Shown: positions 1 to 10,716 of the stretch, piece after piece
Numbering within the stretch: position 1 is the first letter of the stretch
Layout: each line of letters opens with the position of its first letter
Source of the DNA: Anastatus disparis
Taxonomy: Eukaryota; Arthropoda; Insecta; Hymenoptera; Eupelmidae
Length of the DNA stretch: 64,000 nt
Reading direction: 5' to 3'
Assembly: GCA_017163975.1 (NCBI GenBank)
Contig: JAFFSR010000307.1
Location: forward strand, 2,491,001 to 2,555,000
The notes under the pieces: model-generated
Told to the model about the DNA's origin: nothing
Seen by the model: only the letters and a program-made list of their open reading frames with translations
The model's database searches: none
Program-made: the position numbers and the translations under genes

Positions 1-1175
1 AAAATTAATCAAAAATATATATATAGACAGTATAAATATTTTTAACTTATTAATGTTGAAAACAATATTTTTTAAATAAAAATTAGAATTTGCTGGATTC
101 TTGAAAAATTTTATTGTTTTCAAACTCTAGACAATATTTAGATCAAACAGTCGTACTAATATTGATGCAAATTTTATTTAAATCAAGTTAAAAAAGACAA
201 ACAGATATCACCAATTTTTTGGCAATCCATTTGTTAAAAAATAAAAGTCAGTATGACACAGGTGGATGTTTTTTAATCATATTCTTTTATGCTGAGTAAA
301 ATTCAATCTTAAATAAGAAAGCATGCACACTTTATCATTCGAGTAATATTCTATGCAGTCATTGAGTAGTAAATGGAAATATTGCGTAATAACGTTATAA
401 GTATAATTGAAAAATATCATTTAATTGTTTATTTATGAAAATTTTTTTTAACTTCTTGCAATACATAAAATTTTTAAAATAACTCATAACTATGAAATTT
501 CAATGTAACTAATATATGGTAACGTAAAAACAAAATTTTTTCATATATTTTCAAATCAAAATCTATCTTAACCTCTATACGATAATAATATTATAGTAAT
601 GTTCATATGATTTATGAAAATATGATCATAAAACAAGGTATCTTGTTTTTTATGCATAGTACGGAAAGAATCAATGCTAAGGAATTAAGAATTAGATACT
701 CGGTACGCGAAATATTGGTGCTGAACCGAGAAGGTGGAAATATTATTTGTAGAACCGAAAAAATAGGTACTACGTATCAGAATTTTACGCGCTCGGTTCT
801 TAATATAGTGGTACCAACATTAGTAGCTAAAATTCGATGGATGGCACTTATTAAAATAATACTATCTCATTGTTTTAATACTTTATCACAGAAATAAAAC
901 ATTCTACGTGTAGTGTTGATTTTATTGATGAAAACTTTTTTCCGTGTATAGCGTAGGCATATAAGAAGTTTTTGTAATTTCGTCCGTGTCAAATCTATGC
1001 ACCTGATTATTATCAATATTTCTTTTAGTGCGTTAAAAATTTAAAATAAGTGTAAAATTCTGGGATAAAGAAAAATCAAATTATAACATTTTTTCTTCTA
1101 AGTTAATTGTGGGGTATTCTTTTTATTTTTAATTAATTATACCTAGAGTGTGTGTACGAGAGAAGGACATAGAGA
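1..1175. other. AT-rich stretch, no gene seen
   Basis: I see no convincing coding region. A 96-codon open frame at 607-897 (+) has no recognisable domain and no splice or promoter context. The right part ends in a GT- and GA-rich stretch at the insertion site of the adjacent LINE. Confidence 0.5.
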
Positions 1176-1177
1176 GA

Positions 1178-1229
1178 GATTGATTGATTGATTGATTCAT
1201 ATTTATTAAAGATCGTGGGGTTCAACCCC
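1178..1229 (-). repeat. LINE 3' terminus: stem-loop, AATAAA and AATC repeats
   Basis: Read on the minus strand: a short hairpin (GGGG/CCCC stem, 1217-1229), then AATAAA (1202-1207), then five tandem AATC units (1178-1197). In CR1/L2-type LINEs the 3' hairpin and terminal repeats are recognised by the reverse transcriptase during target-primed insertion. This fixes the 3' end and shows that the ORFs and tail belong to one element despite the 2.2-kb insertion between them. Confidence 0.7.
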
Positions 1230-1420
1230 GTATGACCCAAAAGTAATACATAATGTTGATTACAAAATAAAATATAGTGCAAATATAACAAGCAAGAACA
1301 ATAGTAAAAATTTGATTATATTCATATGAGATTTCTCTCTCTCTGTGATAAAAGTAAGAAAAAAAAAATTATGATTTTAAAAGTATAAGATTGTTACACC
1401 TTATTAAAACTGCACTCATA

Positions 1421-3584
1421 GTCCAATCAATAAAGACATTTTGAGGACATTAATTAAAGGCTTAATGAAACTTATATGGAGTTGTTAAGGGCGATGAAAA
1501 AACATACTCTGTATAAAATGTAACCAAAAAAAACGGTAGAAAATGCTCCAGGAGGCTGCAAAGTTGGCCAAAACAGCTTTTTTAATTCTCTGAAGCAACC
1601 TATGCATTTAATCGAAAAAAGTAATTAATAAAAGTATTAGAGAATAAAAAAACCTACAATTTGAGTACTGCTGCGATTATTTTCATCAATTAGTTATTGC
1701 AAAAAAGCCAAAAAACCATCAAAAATGGCCATTTCTTGAATATTAATTATTTATTGCAAAAATAATTTTTTAAATATTTTTAAACTTTTAAAAGGAAGCC
1801 TTCATCAAAACGAACAGAATGAGAAGTTGCAACAGCAAATTGGTTAATTTGTTGCTGAGATATTCCTATTATTTATCCCAACGCGTTAAATGTTTATTGC
1901 TATAATTTTTTTTGGCTGAACATATTGAGTTGCATAAGGGCTTAAACTCTTCATGAAGGTTCAAATTTTCATATTTTGTTAAGAGCAAATTAGAAAATTC
2001 AATTGCAATATTTTTATAACGCTTTAAAAAGAGGGTGTTTTTTTATAAATAAATAAAGCTGGGGCTTTATTTATAACTTTTACGAATTTGCTATTTGAAT
2101 ATTCTTATAGCTGTGTTCGAAACGAAGATTTAAAAAAAAAAGAACTCTCTAAGGCCAATAGGAGCCGAGATAAGATTTTTTTTTTTAAAAATCACAGGCA
2201 CTTTGTTTATAACAATTAAGAAACGAATCAAGCGTCATTTTGTAGTTGAAGACTTATATTTTAAAAATCTATGATTATATTTTTAAAAATAAGACTCTTT
2301 ATTATTAAAATTAAAATAATACTAACATACAAATAATAACGTCAAAGTCGGAGTCGTGGTGGGGATGCTTATCTTTGCGCGTGAGAAAAATTAACGAAGG
2401 ACCCCGTCCCAATAAAATTCGTAAAAATTAACCGTATCTCCTAAAATAATGGACCGATTTTGATGTTTTTTTTTAATCTGGGGTATCTTGAAAAATTATC
2501 AATATTGATATAGATTTAAAAAAAACATCAAAATCGGTCCATTATTTTCGGAGATACGGTTAATTTTTACGAATTTTATTGGGACGGGATCCTTCGTTAA
2601 TTTTTCTCACGCGCAAAGATAAGCATCCCCACCACGACTCCGACTTTGACGTTATTATTTGTATGTTAGTATTATTTTAATTTTAATAATAAAGAGTCTT
2701 ATTTTTAAAAATATAATCATAGATTTTTAAAATATAAGTCTTCAACTACAAAATGACGCTTGATTCGTTTCTTAATTGTTATAAACAAAGTGCCTGTGAT
2801 TTAAAAAAAAAAAAATCTTATCTCGGCTCCTATTGGCCTTAGAGAGTTCTTTTTTTTTTAAATCTTCGTTTCGAACACAGCTATAAGAATATTCAAATAG
2901 CAAATTCGTAAAAGTTATAAATAAAGCCCCACCTTTATTTATTTATAAAAAAAACACCCTCTTTTTTAAAGCGTTATAAAAAATATTGCAATTGAATTTT
3001 CTAATTTGCTCTTAACAAAATATGAAAAGTTGAACCTTCATGAAGAGTTTAAGCCCTTATGCAACTCAATATGTTCAGCCAAAAAAAAATTATAGCAATA
3101 AACATTTAACGCGTTGGGATAAATAATAGGGAATATCTCAGCAACAAATTAACCAATTTGCTGTTGCAACCTCTCATTCTGTTCGTTTTGATGAAGGCTT
3201 CCTTTTAAAAGTTTAAAAATATTTAAAAAATTATTTTTGCAATAAATAATTAATATTCAAGAAATGGCCATTTTTGATAGTTTTTTGGCTTTTTTGCAAT
3301 AACTAATTGATGAAAATAATCGCAGCAGTACTCAAATTGTAGGTTTTTTTATTCTCTAATACTTTTATTAATTACTTTTTTCGATTAAATGCATAGGTTG
3401 CTTCAGAGAATTAAAAAAGCTGTTTTGGCCAACTTTGCAGCCTCCTGGAGCATTTTCTACCGTTTTTTTTGGTTACATTTTATACAGAGTATGTTTTTTC
3501 ATCGCCCTTAACAACTCCATATAAGTTTCATTAAGCCTTTAATTAATGTCTAAAATAGCCATTTTTTTGCTCTATTGATTGGAC
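1421..3584. mobile_element. 2.2-kb foldback element nested in the LINE 3' UTR
   Basis: Two arms of about 1.06 kb (about 1421-2480 and 2511-3584) are inverted copies around a 30-bp centre, with only scattered mismatches and one short indel near the outer ends. Both outer ends begin GTCCAATCAAT and are flanked by TA (1419-1420, 3585-3586), as expected for a Tc1/mariner-type target duplication. No open frame of interest lies inside. It is probably a non-autonomous element. It must be younger than the LINE it interrupts. Confidence 0.8.
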
Positions 3585-3677
3585 TATCATCTGATCAACA
3601 AGTTACACAATGATTATACCGTTGGAGGTCTACAGAACTAAGTGTGTAGTAGAGTGTACCATAATATGAAAATACAC

Positions 3678-6599
3678 TCATTGACCCTCTGTCTCGCCCA
3701 ACCACTCAGTGCGCTCCTCAAGCAAGAATTTGTTGTACAGCTTAGCCTTAATAGACTGCGTTTGTCCTAGTTCAAAACTAGCAAATAAGGAGGTATTAAC
3801 ATTAATAAAACTAGATGCCGTGTAAACGAAAGAATGTAGCATAGCAGCAGTACAAACAACGGGGCAAATGAGAAGTCTAGCTGGTAGTCTAGTCGAAGTT
3901 CGAACAACTGTATCAATGTTTACCCGATCGAATTTAGCAGCCAGATAGCTTGGCTTTTGATACGAAACAATAGAGTGAGCAAGAGCTGACTTGAAATATA
4001 AACGCCTGTGGCTCACCGACAACCAGCCCAACTGCAGGCGAAAGGGCGTAACCCTTTCTTGTCTTCCTATATTTCCATAGACAAATCTAACGCAGGCATT
4101 AAGTGCCCGATGAAGTTTAATGTTTAACGTCTGAGGTAAGTCATCATAGACTACACAACAGTAGTCTATTATAGGAAAGATAAGAGCTTCGACAAGGTTT
4201 TTCCTGACCTGCCTAGACAGAGCATGTCTATGGAACTTTAATGATTGAAGAGTACCAAAGATACGTCCAACCACCGAACTCACTTGCTTGTTCCAGTTTA
4301 AAGTACTAGTTATCCAGATACCCAAATTTTTGACCGAACTAGTATACGGCACCACCTTATCATTTACGAAAATTTTATGGCAAGAAAAGAGATCAATTCT
4401 TGAGATGAATTGCTCGCTACCAATGAACATTGCTTGCATTTTGGATGGGTTTAAGACAAGACCATTGTCAACAGCCCACTTAACAACTGCAGCAACCTCG
4501 TGATTTAGAAAGTCGATCTCGTCATTCAGATCTGCGGGCAGAAATGAGTCGTACACCTGCAAGTCATCAGCAAACAGTATATGAGACGATCTGGTTAAAA
4601 CAGAAGATAAATCATTGATGAAAACAGAGAAAAGCAGCGGACCCAAAACGCTGCCCTGAGGAACACCTGCCGTGCAGGTGACCCACTCACCGACATGACC
4701 CTCCAAATCTGTAATAGCATAGGATCTCTTGCTGAGATATGACGCAAACCATCGTATAACAGTATCTGAGCAATTGAATCGACGAAGTTTGAACAGCAGA
4801 CGAATATGTGACACTGTGTCGAAAGCCTTGGAAAAATCAAAGAGCAATAGAGCAGTAATCATTCTTTTATCAATAGCCAGGCGTGCATCTTCAAGAAGCT
4901 TCAAGAGCGCAGTCTGGGTACTATTAGATTTACGAAAGCCTGTCTGTAGACTATCGAACAGAGAATTTGATTCAATAAAGGAGCTAAAGTGAGAATGTAC
5001 TACTCTCTCCAGGATTTTGGAAACTTCGGAAAGTTTGGCAATGGACCGAGTTTGTGAAGGTGAATCCATCTTATTCGTCTTTGCTAATGGAAGCAGAAAG
5101 GCCCTCTTCCAATCAGTCGGAAAAACAGCAGATGCGAGCGAGCAAATTATGATGGAAGTAATGAGATCAACAGAGGATTGACTCGTCATTTTAAGCATCT
5201 GAGCCATAATACCATCAGGACCAAAAGTCTTGGAAGTACCAAGGCGCACAAAAGACTCGACAAGAGAACAATTAACTGGGGCAAAATTAAAGACAAGCAA
5301 GTCATTACGTAGTGGTACTGCAAGCACTTCTCTCAACTCACCCTCAGACAAAGCTGGAGTGGCAGAAGAAATTGTTGTGTAGTGAGAGAGAAGAACACTT
5401 GAGGAGAAATACTGAAGCGGTGAAGGCAATATCCTTGAAGCCAGACCAATCTTGTGAAGAATGTTCCAGCGATTAGAAGAGTTACCCACAGAATTAAGAC
5501 GATCAGCTATATAATTGTTTTTTGCAGAATCAAGCGCATTTGAAATTTCACTTCTGAGCCTCCTATATCTTAAAACTGCCTGAGTAGAGCCGGATCGAAC
5601 AGCATGACGATATGCTCTATCACGCTCTCTCATCTGAAATCTAATGTCAGAAGTGACCCACGGTTTTTTCTTAATGTCTAATTTAAGTGCTTTATTTGGT
5701 GCACAAGAATCAAAGGACGAAACAAGAACAGAAGACAACTTATGAACTAACATATCGACAGAAGAAGTGGCAGTGCCCAAAAATGAAACACAGCTCTCGT
5801 GTGAGTAATTTGAAAGAGAAGATGAAATCATACTGTTTAAAGTTTGAAGGTTAATGTTAACAAAATTACGAGAATTGATTATTTTAGTTGCAGCCTGAGG
5901 CTTAAAAGCCTTAAAAGTGATAGTAATCAGATCGTGACCTGCTATGAAAGGAGATGATGTTTTACTGTAAGAAACCAAAGAATTTTCGTCATTTAAAATG
6001 AAGAGATCAATCCAGGTATGAGAAATATGATCAGTTGTAAGGGTATGGTGAGTAGGTTCGGAAGGTACTAAGTAAAGGGCAAGTGATTCAATCGTTGAGC
6101 GGAAAGAGTCTGCGCTAAAATTTTTAGCCAACAAATTGATATTGAAATCACCAGTAATGACAATGTTTTTGTACGATGGTAATAACTCAGATAATGAGTT
6201 AAAGAAATCCTCAGGAAAAAGGCCCTTTGGCCTCAGATATACGACCGCAAAAATGAGTTTCTCAGCACCTAGAGAGATTTCAGCTATGATATACTCAGCT
6301 GTATTGTCGAAAACGGCATTTGATTGAGAAAGTATGCTGACTTAGAGAAAATCTCGCACATAGAAGCCAACTCCACCGCCAATTTTACCCACTCTATCTA
6401 ACCTAAAGAAATCATAGTGATCAATAGAGATAATAGAAGAATCATCATACTCAGTTAAGAAAGTCTCTGTAACAGCAAAAATATCCGGTTGATTAGAAGT
6501 AATATGATGTTCTATAAGGGAGAAATGAGTTTTGAGCCGATTAACATTAGCATGAGAAATTTGTATATTTTGAAAAAATTCTAAGCCATTTTTTGGCAT
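3678..6599 (-). pseudogene. LINE ORF2: endonuclease-reverse transcriptase, one internal stop
   Basis: Encodes the replication enzyme of the CR1-like LINE, which nicks target DNA and copies RNA into it. The first ATG is at 6599, giving about 973 codons. Endonuclease motifs in order: an ANVNR strand near the start, a VTE metal-binding motif, GGGVGFYV, TGDFNI around 6150, and a GHDLI motif. Reverse transcriptase motifs follow: DFSKAFD (about residue 588), AGVPQGSVLGPL, and FADD (about residue 676, bases 4563-4574). The only break is a TAA at 6342-6344 (codon 86). The frame is open from 6341 down to 3678, so a single base change may have inactivated it. The open frame continues upstream of the ATG to the ORF1 stop. 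Confidence 0.88.
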
Positions 6600-6725
6600 A
6601 GAGATAGCAGGAGAGTTTGAATTTATTACGTTATTAAATAAAGTATGAGAAAAAACGTTATTAAGACTATTTGATGAGTTTGCAATAAAAGAAGGGTTAT
6701 TAGTCACACAAGAGCCTAGCAAACC

Positions 6726-7970
6726 CTATTTTTTGTTTTTATTTGGTGTTAGCCTCGACAAGTGAGCCTCATCCAAAATTGGAATCAGCTCAGCCTCCTT
6801 ATGGGGACGCATGCAGACTCTTAAGTTTCGAACAATAGGACGCATATAGTTTAACTCCTTGTATACTGCATTCGCCTTGACTAATAACTCGAAGACCGGT
6901 TTGGGCCAAATAGGACGAGCAAAGATCTTAGAAGAACCTTTTATACCAAAAAGTTTCGAAACAGTAAAATCTCTCAGCTTAGCAGAGTTTGATACTATAG
7001 TATCTCTGATCGCATCAGATGTGAAGCGCCCAACGATTGCTCGAAATTTATCCTTTTGAGAAGGTTCAGGCTCATCCGTTTCCATAGGAACAGCAGGAAG
7101 CCATTCACGAGAATCAATGAGCATCATGCAAGCCTGTTCTAACCCGATTGCTCTCAAAATAGTATTGATTATCTCGTTATCACTTATTGATAGAGTTGTT
7201 GGAATACCCGAAAACAAAACTTCATACGTATCAGACATTAACGGGTCAGCAGATGCAGAAGTTGTTGCAGAACAGGTAGCAATGTGCTCATCAAGCCGAT
7301 CAGAAAGCAAGTCTTGACGCTTTTCAACATCCGATAGAGATTGCTTAATCTCACGAATATCATTGCGCAACGAACCCACTTCACCAACAAGTTAAGTAGT
7401 CAAGAGTAAAAGCTTGTCCGTTTTCTCCATCTGAGCCGCGAATTTTAAGTCATTGTCAGACTTAAAATTAGCAAGCCACTCACTGTCCGACATGTTAACG
7501 GGCCTTGGTTGAGAATTCGTAAGAAGACTTGATGCAGTAGCACTGGGCTCAGCAGCCAATAAGTGAAGACTAGAGGAAGCAACAAGTTTAGGCTTAACGC
7601 CCACCGGTGTACTACTTTCAATAGAAGATTGGGAGGAGCTTGACTCCGAACGACAGCGTCGCCTTAGTAACGGTTCAAGTGGGTGGAGCGGGGAGACCGC
7701 ATCCCTTTTTTGAGAGCCCTGATTGGGCAAAGAATCTAATAATGGCCCTGGGGAGGCAGAAAGTAATTTATTAGGGGAAACCACACCCAAAGCACTACTC
7801 GTAGAGATAATTCTTGTGGTTTTGTGCTTTTCGCAACAAGCGAGAGTATTATTAGGTGTAAACCAAGAATTATCACAGCAAAGCAAGTGATAAATTGCTG
7901 AACAATTAATGCAAAGACACAAAGAGTCGGTGCGAAGGATAGCTGCTTCACAGAGAGAACAAATTGCCAT
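6726..7970 (-). pseudogene. LINE ORF1: PHD finger, coiled coil and RRM-like region, one internal stop
   Basis: ORF1 proteins bind the LINE RNA and help target-primed insertion. ATG at 7970 starts MAICSLCEAA, which leads straight into a C4HC3-like finger (CSLC, CINC, YHLLC, CCEKH). A serine-rich linker follows, then a heptad-rich helix (RNDIREIKQSLSDVEKRQDLL), then a region that looks like the RRM and C-terminal domain of LINE ORF1 proteins (VLFSGIP; KIFARPIWPKPVFELL). A TAA at 7392-7394 interrupts it, and the same frame resumes immediately. The terminator TAG (6726-6728) is followed, in the same frame, by the ORF2 reading frame. The open frame runs 39 codons upstream of this ATG, so an earlier start is possible. 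Confidence 0.8.
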
Positions 7971-8405
7971 ACTCGATAAACGCAGCAAAGAGACAGGCCG
8001 TGTACAGAGAGTCACCTCCCAGTTAAAACTCAAAGTATAAATGATAAACAGACAGTACTCACAATCGATAACGTTGAAGTACGGCAACAGTCGATGATGT
8101 AGAGAACAGCGCTCCTATGGTAACGGTTACAGCGCACCTGGTTTCAGAGGCAGTTACTAGCTGAAGACTTATTGAAACTAACCTCAAAATTGATGGATGG
8201 TCCTAACCTCAAAATGTCGGCACCGCAAGATAATTTTAGATGTTTTAAAGTTGCAGAGCTCACCAAAAGTGCAGACTATTAGGTCAATCGGTGCTCTGCA
8301 AAATGCGCTTGTAGTTACCTGAAACAAGACGCCCGAAGGCAGCAGAAGCAGAGTACAAGGCCAAAAAGCAATAGGAGCTAAACAGAACACAAGTTGATAT
8401 ACTCA

Positions 8406-8414
8406 CAGAGAGAA

Positions 8415-8445
<31 letters not shown>

Positions 8446-8458
8446 GAGAAAGAGAGAA
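8406..8458. repeat. GA microsatellite
   Basis: Nearly pure GA repeats at the 5' boundary of the LINE. The opposite boundary (1159-1178) is also GA-rich, which fits insertion into a GA/TC repeat or a target duplication of such sequence. Confidence 0.8.
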
Positions 8459-9067
8459 TACCTTAAGAAAAAAAAATATATAAAGGGAATTTATTGAAAT
8501 TAAAAGAGTGTGCACTTATATAAATAAAATAGAAAAAGGATCTTGGTATATAAAAATATTACACGTGTCTCTTGAACGCGTGAATCTCGGCGGATCCCCT
8601 CTGTGATAGTCTCATCGGAAATCACATTTTCAATAAATTTTTAGATTTTTGGCGATTTGGGATACTGGGACGACGTCGTCGCAAATACATCGTCACAAAA
8701 TATCTCTGAATTTTTCTTCTATTGCTTTTTTTTGTGATACATTTCGATTTATTCTTTTTCTGGCCATTCGCTCGTGATCTATTTCTTTGAAATGATCTAT
8801 AATTTTATAGCATGTGGGACTGATAATGAGAGTATGTGAATCAATATCAATGGGTTCATACAAACGAAAAATATGACAAAAGAAAATTAATCAAATTAAT
8901 TTGCATGGTTCTTAAAGTTAAAAAGAATAAATAAATAAAATTTATGTATTTTTTTATTTTTAATATTCAATCATTTCTTCATCTAAATAACAAAATAAAA
9001 ATTTCTATATGCTTTAAAATTTAACTTTAATAATTGAATTATTTGTAAAATATTTATTTAATTATAT
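8459..9067. other. intergenic, nothing recognised
   Basis: AT-rich sequence without a coding signal. One more mixed-composition stretch around 8575-8700 has no open frame that I recognise. Confidence 0.5.
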
Positions 9068-9071
9068 TTAA

Positions 9072-9453
9072 GACCAGGCAGGAGTAGAATCTGATACCGA
9101 CCTAGTAACAATTGAGTTTTTTGTTATTTACTCAACTATTAATCGGTGTATCTTCAAATTAAAGGTTGAGCGCAATAGTTATTATTATTATGAACATCTA
9201 TGCACAAGAAATAAATTCTACCGCTTTGTTTTTGAAAAACGTAAGGAACGACGAAGTAAAAGTTTATGTTTATAATATTTTCGCGTTCCTTACTTCTCTC
9301 AAAAAGAAAGCGGTAGATTTTTTTTTCTTGTGCATAAATATTTATAATAATAATATGTATTGCGCTTAGCCTTCAATTTGCAGATACACCGATTAATACT
9401 TGAGTAAATAATAATAATCTCAATTAGACAAGGACAGCGGATCCGGCCTGCTC
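9072..9453. mobile_element. TTAA MITE, family A, copy 1
   Basis: A 382-bp element flanked by TTAA (9068-9071, 9454-9457). The outer ends resemble GAGCAGGCCGGA inward. The core is an almost perfect hairpin in which arms containing CTTGTGCATA and GCGTTCCTTACTT face each other. TTAA target sites are typical of piggyBac elements, so it is probably a non-autonomous piggyBac derivative. The same family recurs at 16139-16489 and 23607-23988. Confidence 0.8.
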
Positions 9454-9457
9454 TTAA

Positions 9458-10708
9458 TCAAGATTTCATAGATGCACAAAAAAGATACTCTAAAGATCTT
9501 ATGTGTGTAAAATATTTCTTAAATTAAATATAAATAACTTTTATTACTTAAAATTAAATAAAATTAAAGTTGTGATAATAATTTTTGCAAAATATAAAAG
9601 GAAGAAAATAAAGATAAACGATTAAATACATTATTAGTCTTTTTTTATTGATTATATTTTTCAATTAAAATCCTTAGTTATGTCATGAAATTCAAAGACA
9701 GAATTCGTTTAGTTCAATAGTACATCGAAGTCAGAGACCTCGACGTTGGGCTTCTTAGACTTCCAACGTTGAAGTAAATGACTTTAAGCGTTGAGTTACG
9801 CTACTTTGATGAGTCTTTGAATTTAGTTAATTTTATTTTGAGATTAATTAAGTTCAAGTTATGCATTGTAATTATTCTGATATTTATTAACGTTACTAAC
9901 TTCTATTTAAAATCGAATCAATTCAAAATCTCGTGTTTTATAAGTTTAATTTCTATTTGAAGTCGGTAAATGTATAGTATGGGAATCCCTAAAGCGAAAA
10001 TTTCTTTCCGTGTAGTATATCATTTATCCTTATTGATCATTAAAGTTTCGATTGAAATTCTGATTGTAATGTAGACAAAAATACATTATTTTATATACTA
10101 TCTACAGGTTCATACATGTAAGAAGTACTTACACTAGTACTCAGACCAGAATTTATCGGAACTCAATTATAATTAAAATTGAGACTTTCATCAACAAAAA
10201 GTGTATAAAATATTATAAACTTCAAAACAAAGAAAAAACTCATGAAGTCTGAAAGGTTAGGATACTTCTGTGATTTCATTTGAAAAAAACTACATGCAAT
10301 ATGATTTCTGTGATTGCAATTTATCCGTAAACAAATTATTTATAAAATATTTCGGAAAATTTATAAATAAGCAGTGTATTAGAAATAAGTTGATAAGATA
10401 CAGAATCAAAAAGGGCTCTTTGTTAATTTTAAAAGTTATTCATATGACTTTGATATTTATACGTTTAAATCAGAATTTGATGTTCAGAATCCTTTAGATT
10501 CTGTTTGTTTGAAATCAAAAGTTCTTGTAAAGCTGTTTTCGACGTTATTAAAATCACCTTAGAAAGAAAAACTGAGTAAATAACATATGTATCCCGACAT
10601 TTTTTTCAATCCAGATCTATTGATTTATCTAGAGAAAAATTGATTATTTGTAACTAAAACCGTTTGTGAAAATCGTGTTGAAGTAGAAATATCAAAAAGA
10701 CTGAAAGA
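9458..10708. other. intergenic, nothing recognised
   Basis: AT-rich. Open frames of 60-75 codons occur here (9778-9960, 10270-10497), but they have low-complexity composition and no domain. I call no gene. Confidence 0.5.
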
Positions 10709-10716
10709 GAAACCGA

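Larger units (their letters stand above)
1178..8405 (-). mobile_element. CR1-like non-LTR retrotransposon (LINE), nearly full length
   Basis: A minus-strand LINE with ORF1 (PHD-type zinc finger, coiled coil, RRM-like region), ORF2 (apurinic-type endonuclease plus reverse transcriptase), and a 3' tail made of a poly(A) signal and five AATC repeats. PHD fingers in ORF1 and a short tandem repeat tail instead of poly(A) are known traits of the CR1 group, so the clade call is an inference from these. The 3' UTR is split by a foldback element at 1421-3584. The 5' end is not exact: it lies near a GA microsatellite at 8406-8458, and the 3' tail also abuts GA-rich sequence, so the target may have been a GA repeat. 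Three stops interrupt an otherwise continuous reading frame. Confidence 0.85.

Noticed and set aside
607..897. 96-codon open frame on the plus strand
   Set aside because: No domain, no splice or promoter context. Length is within chance for this composition once alternative starts are allowed.
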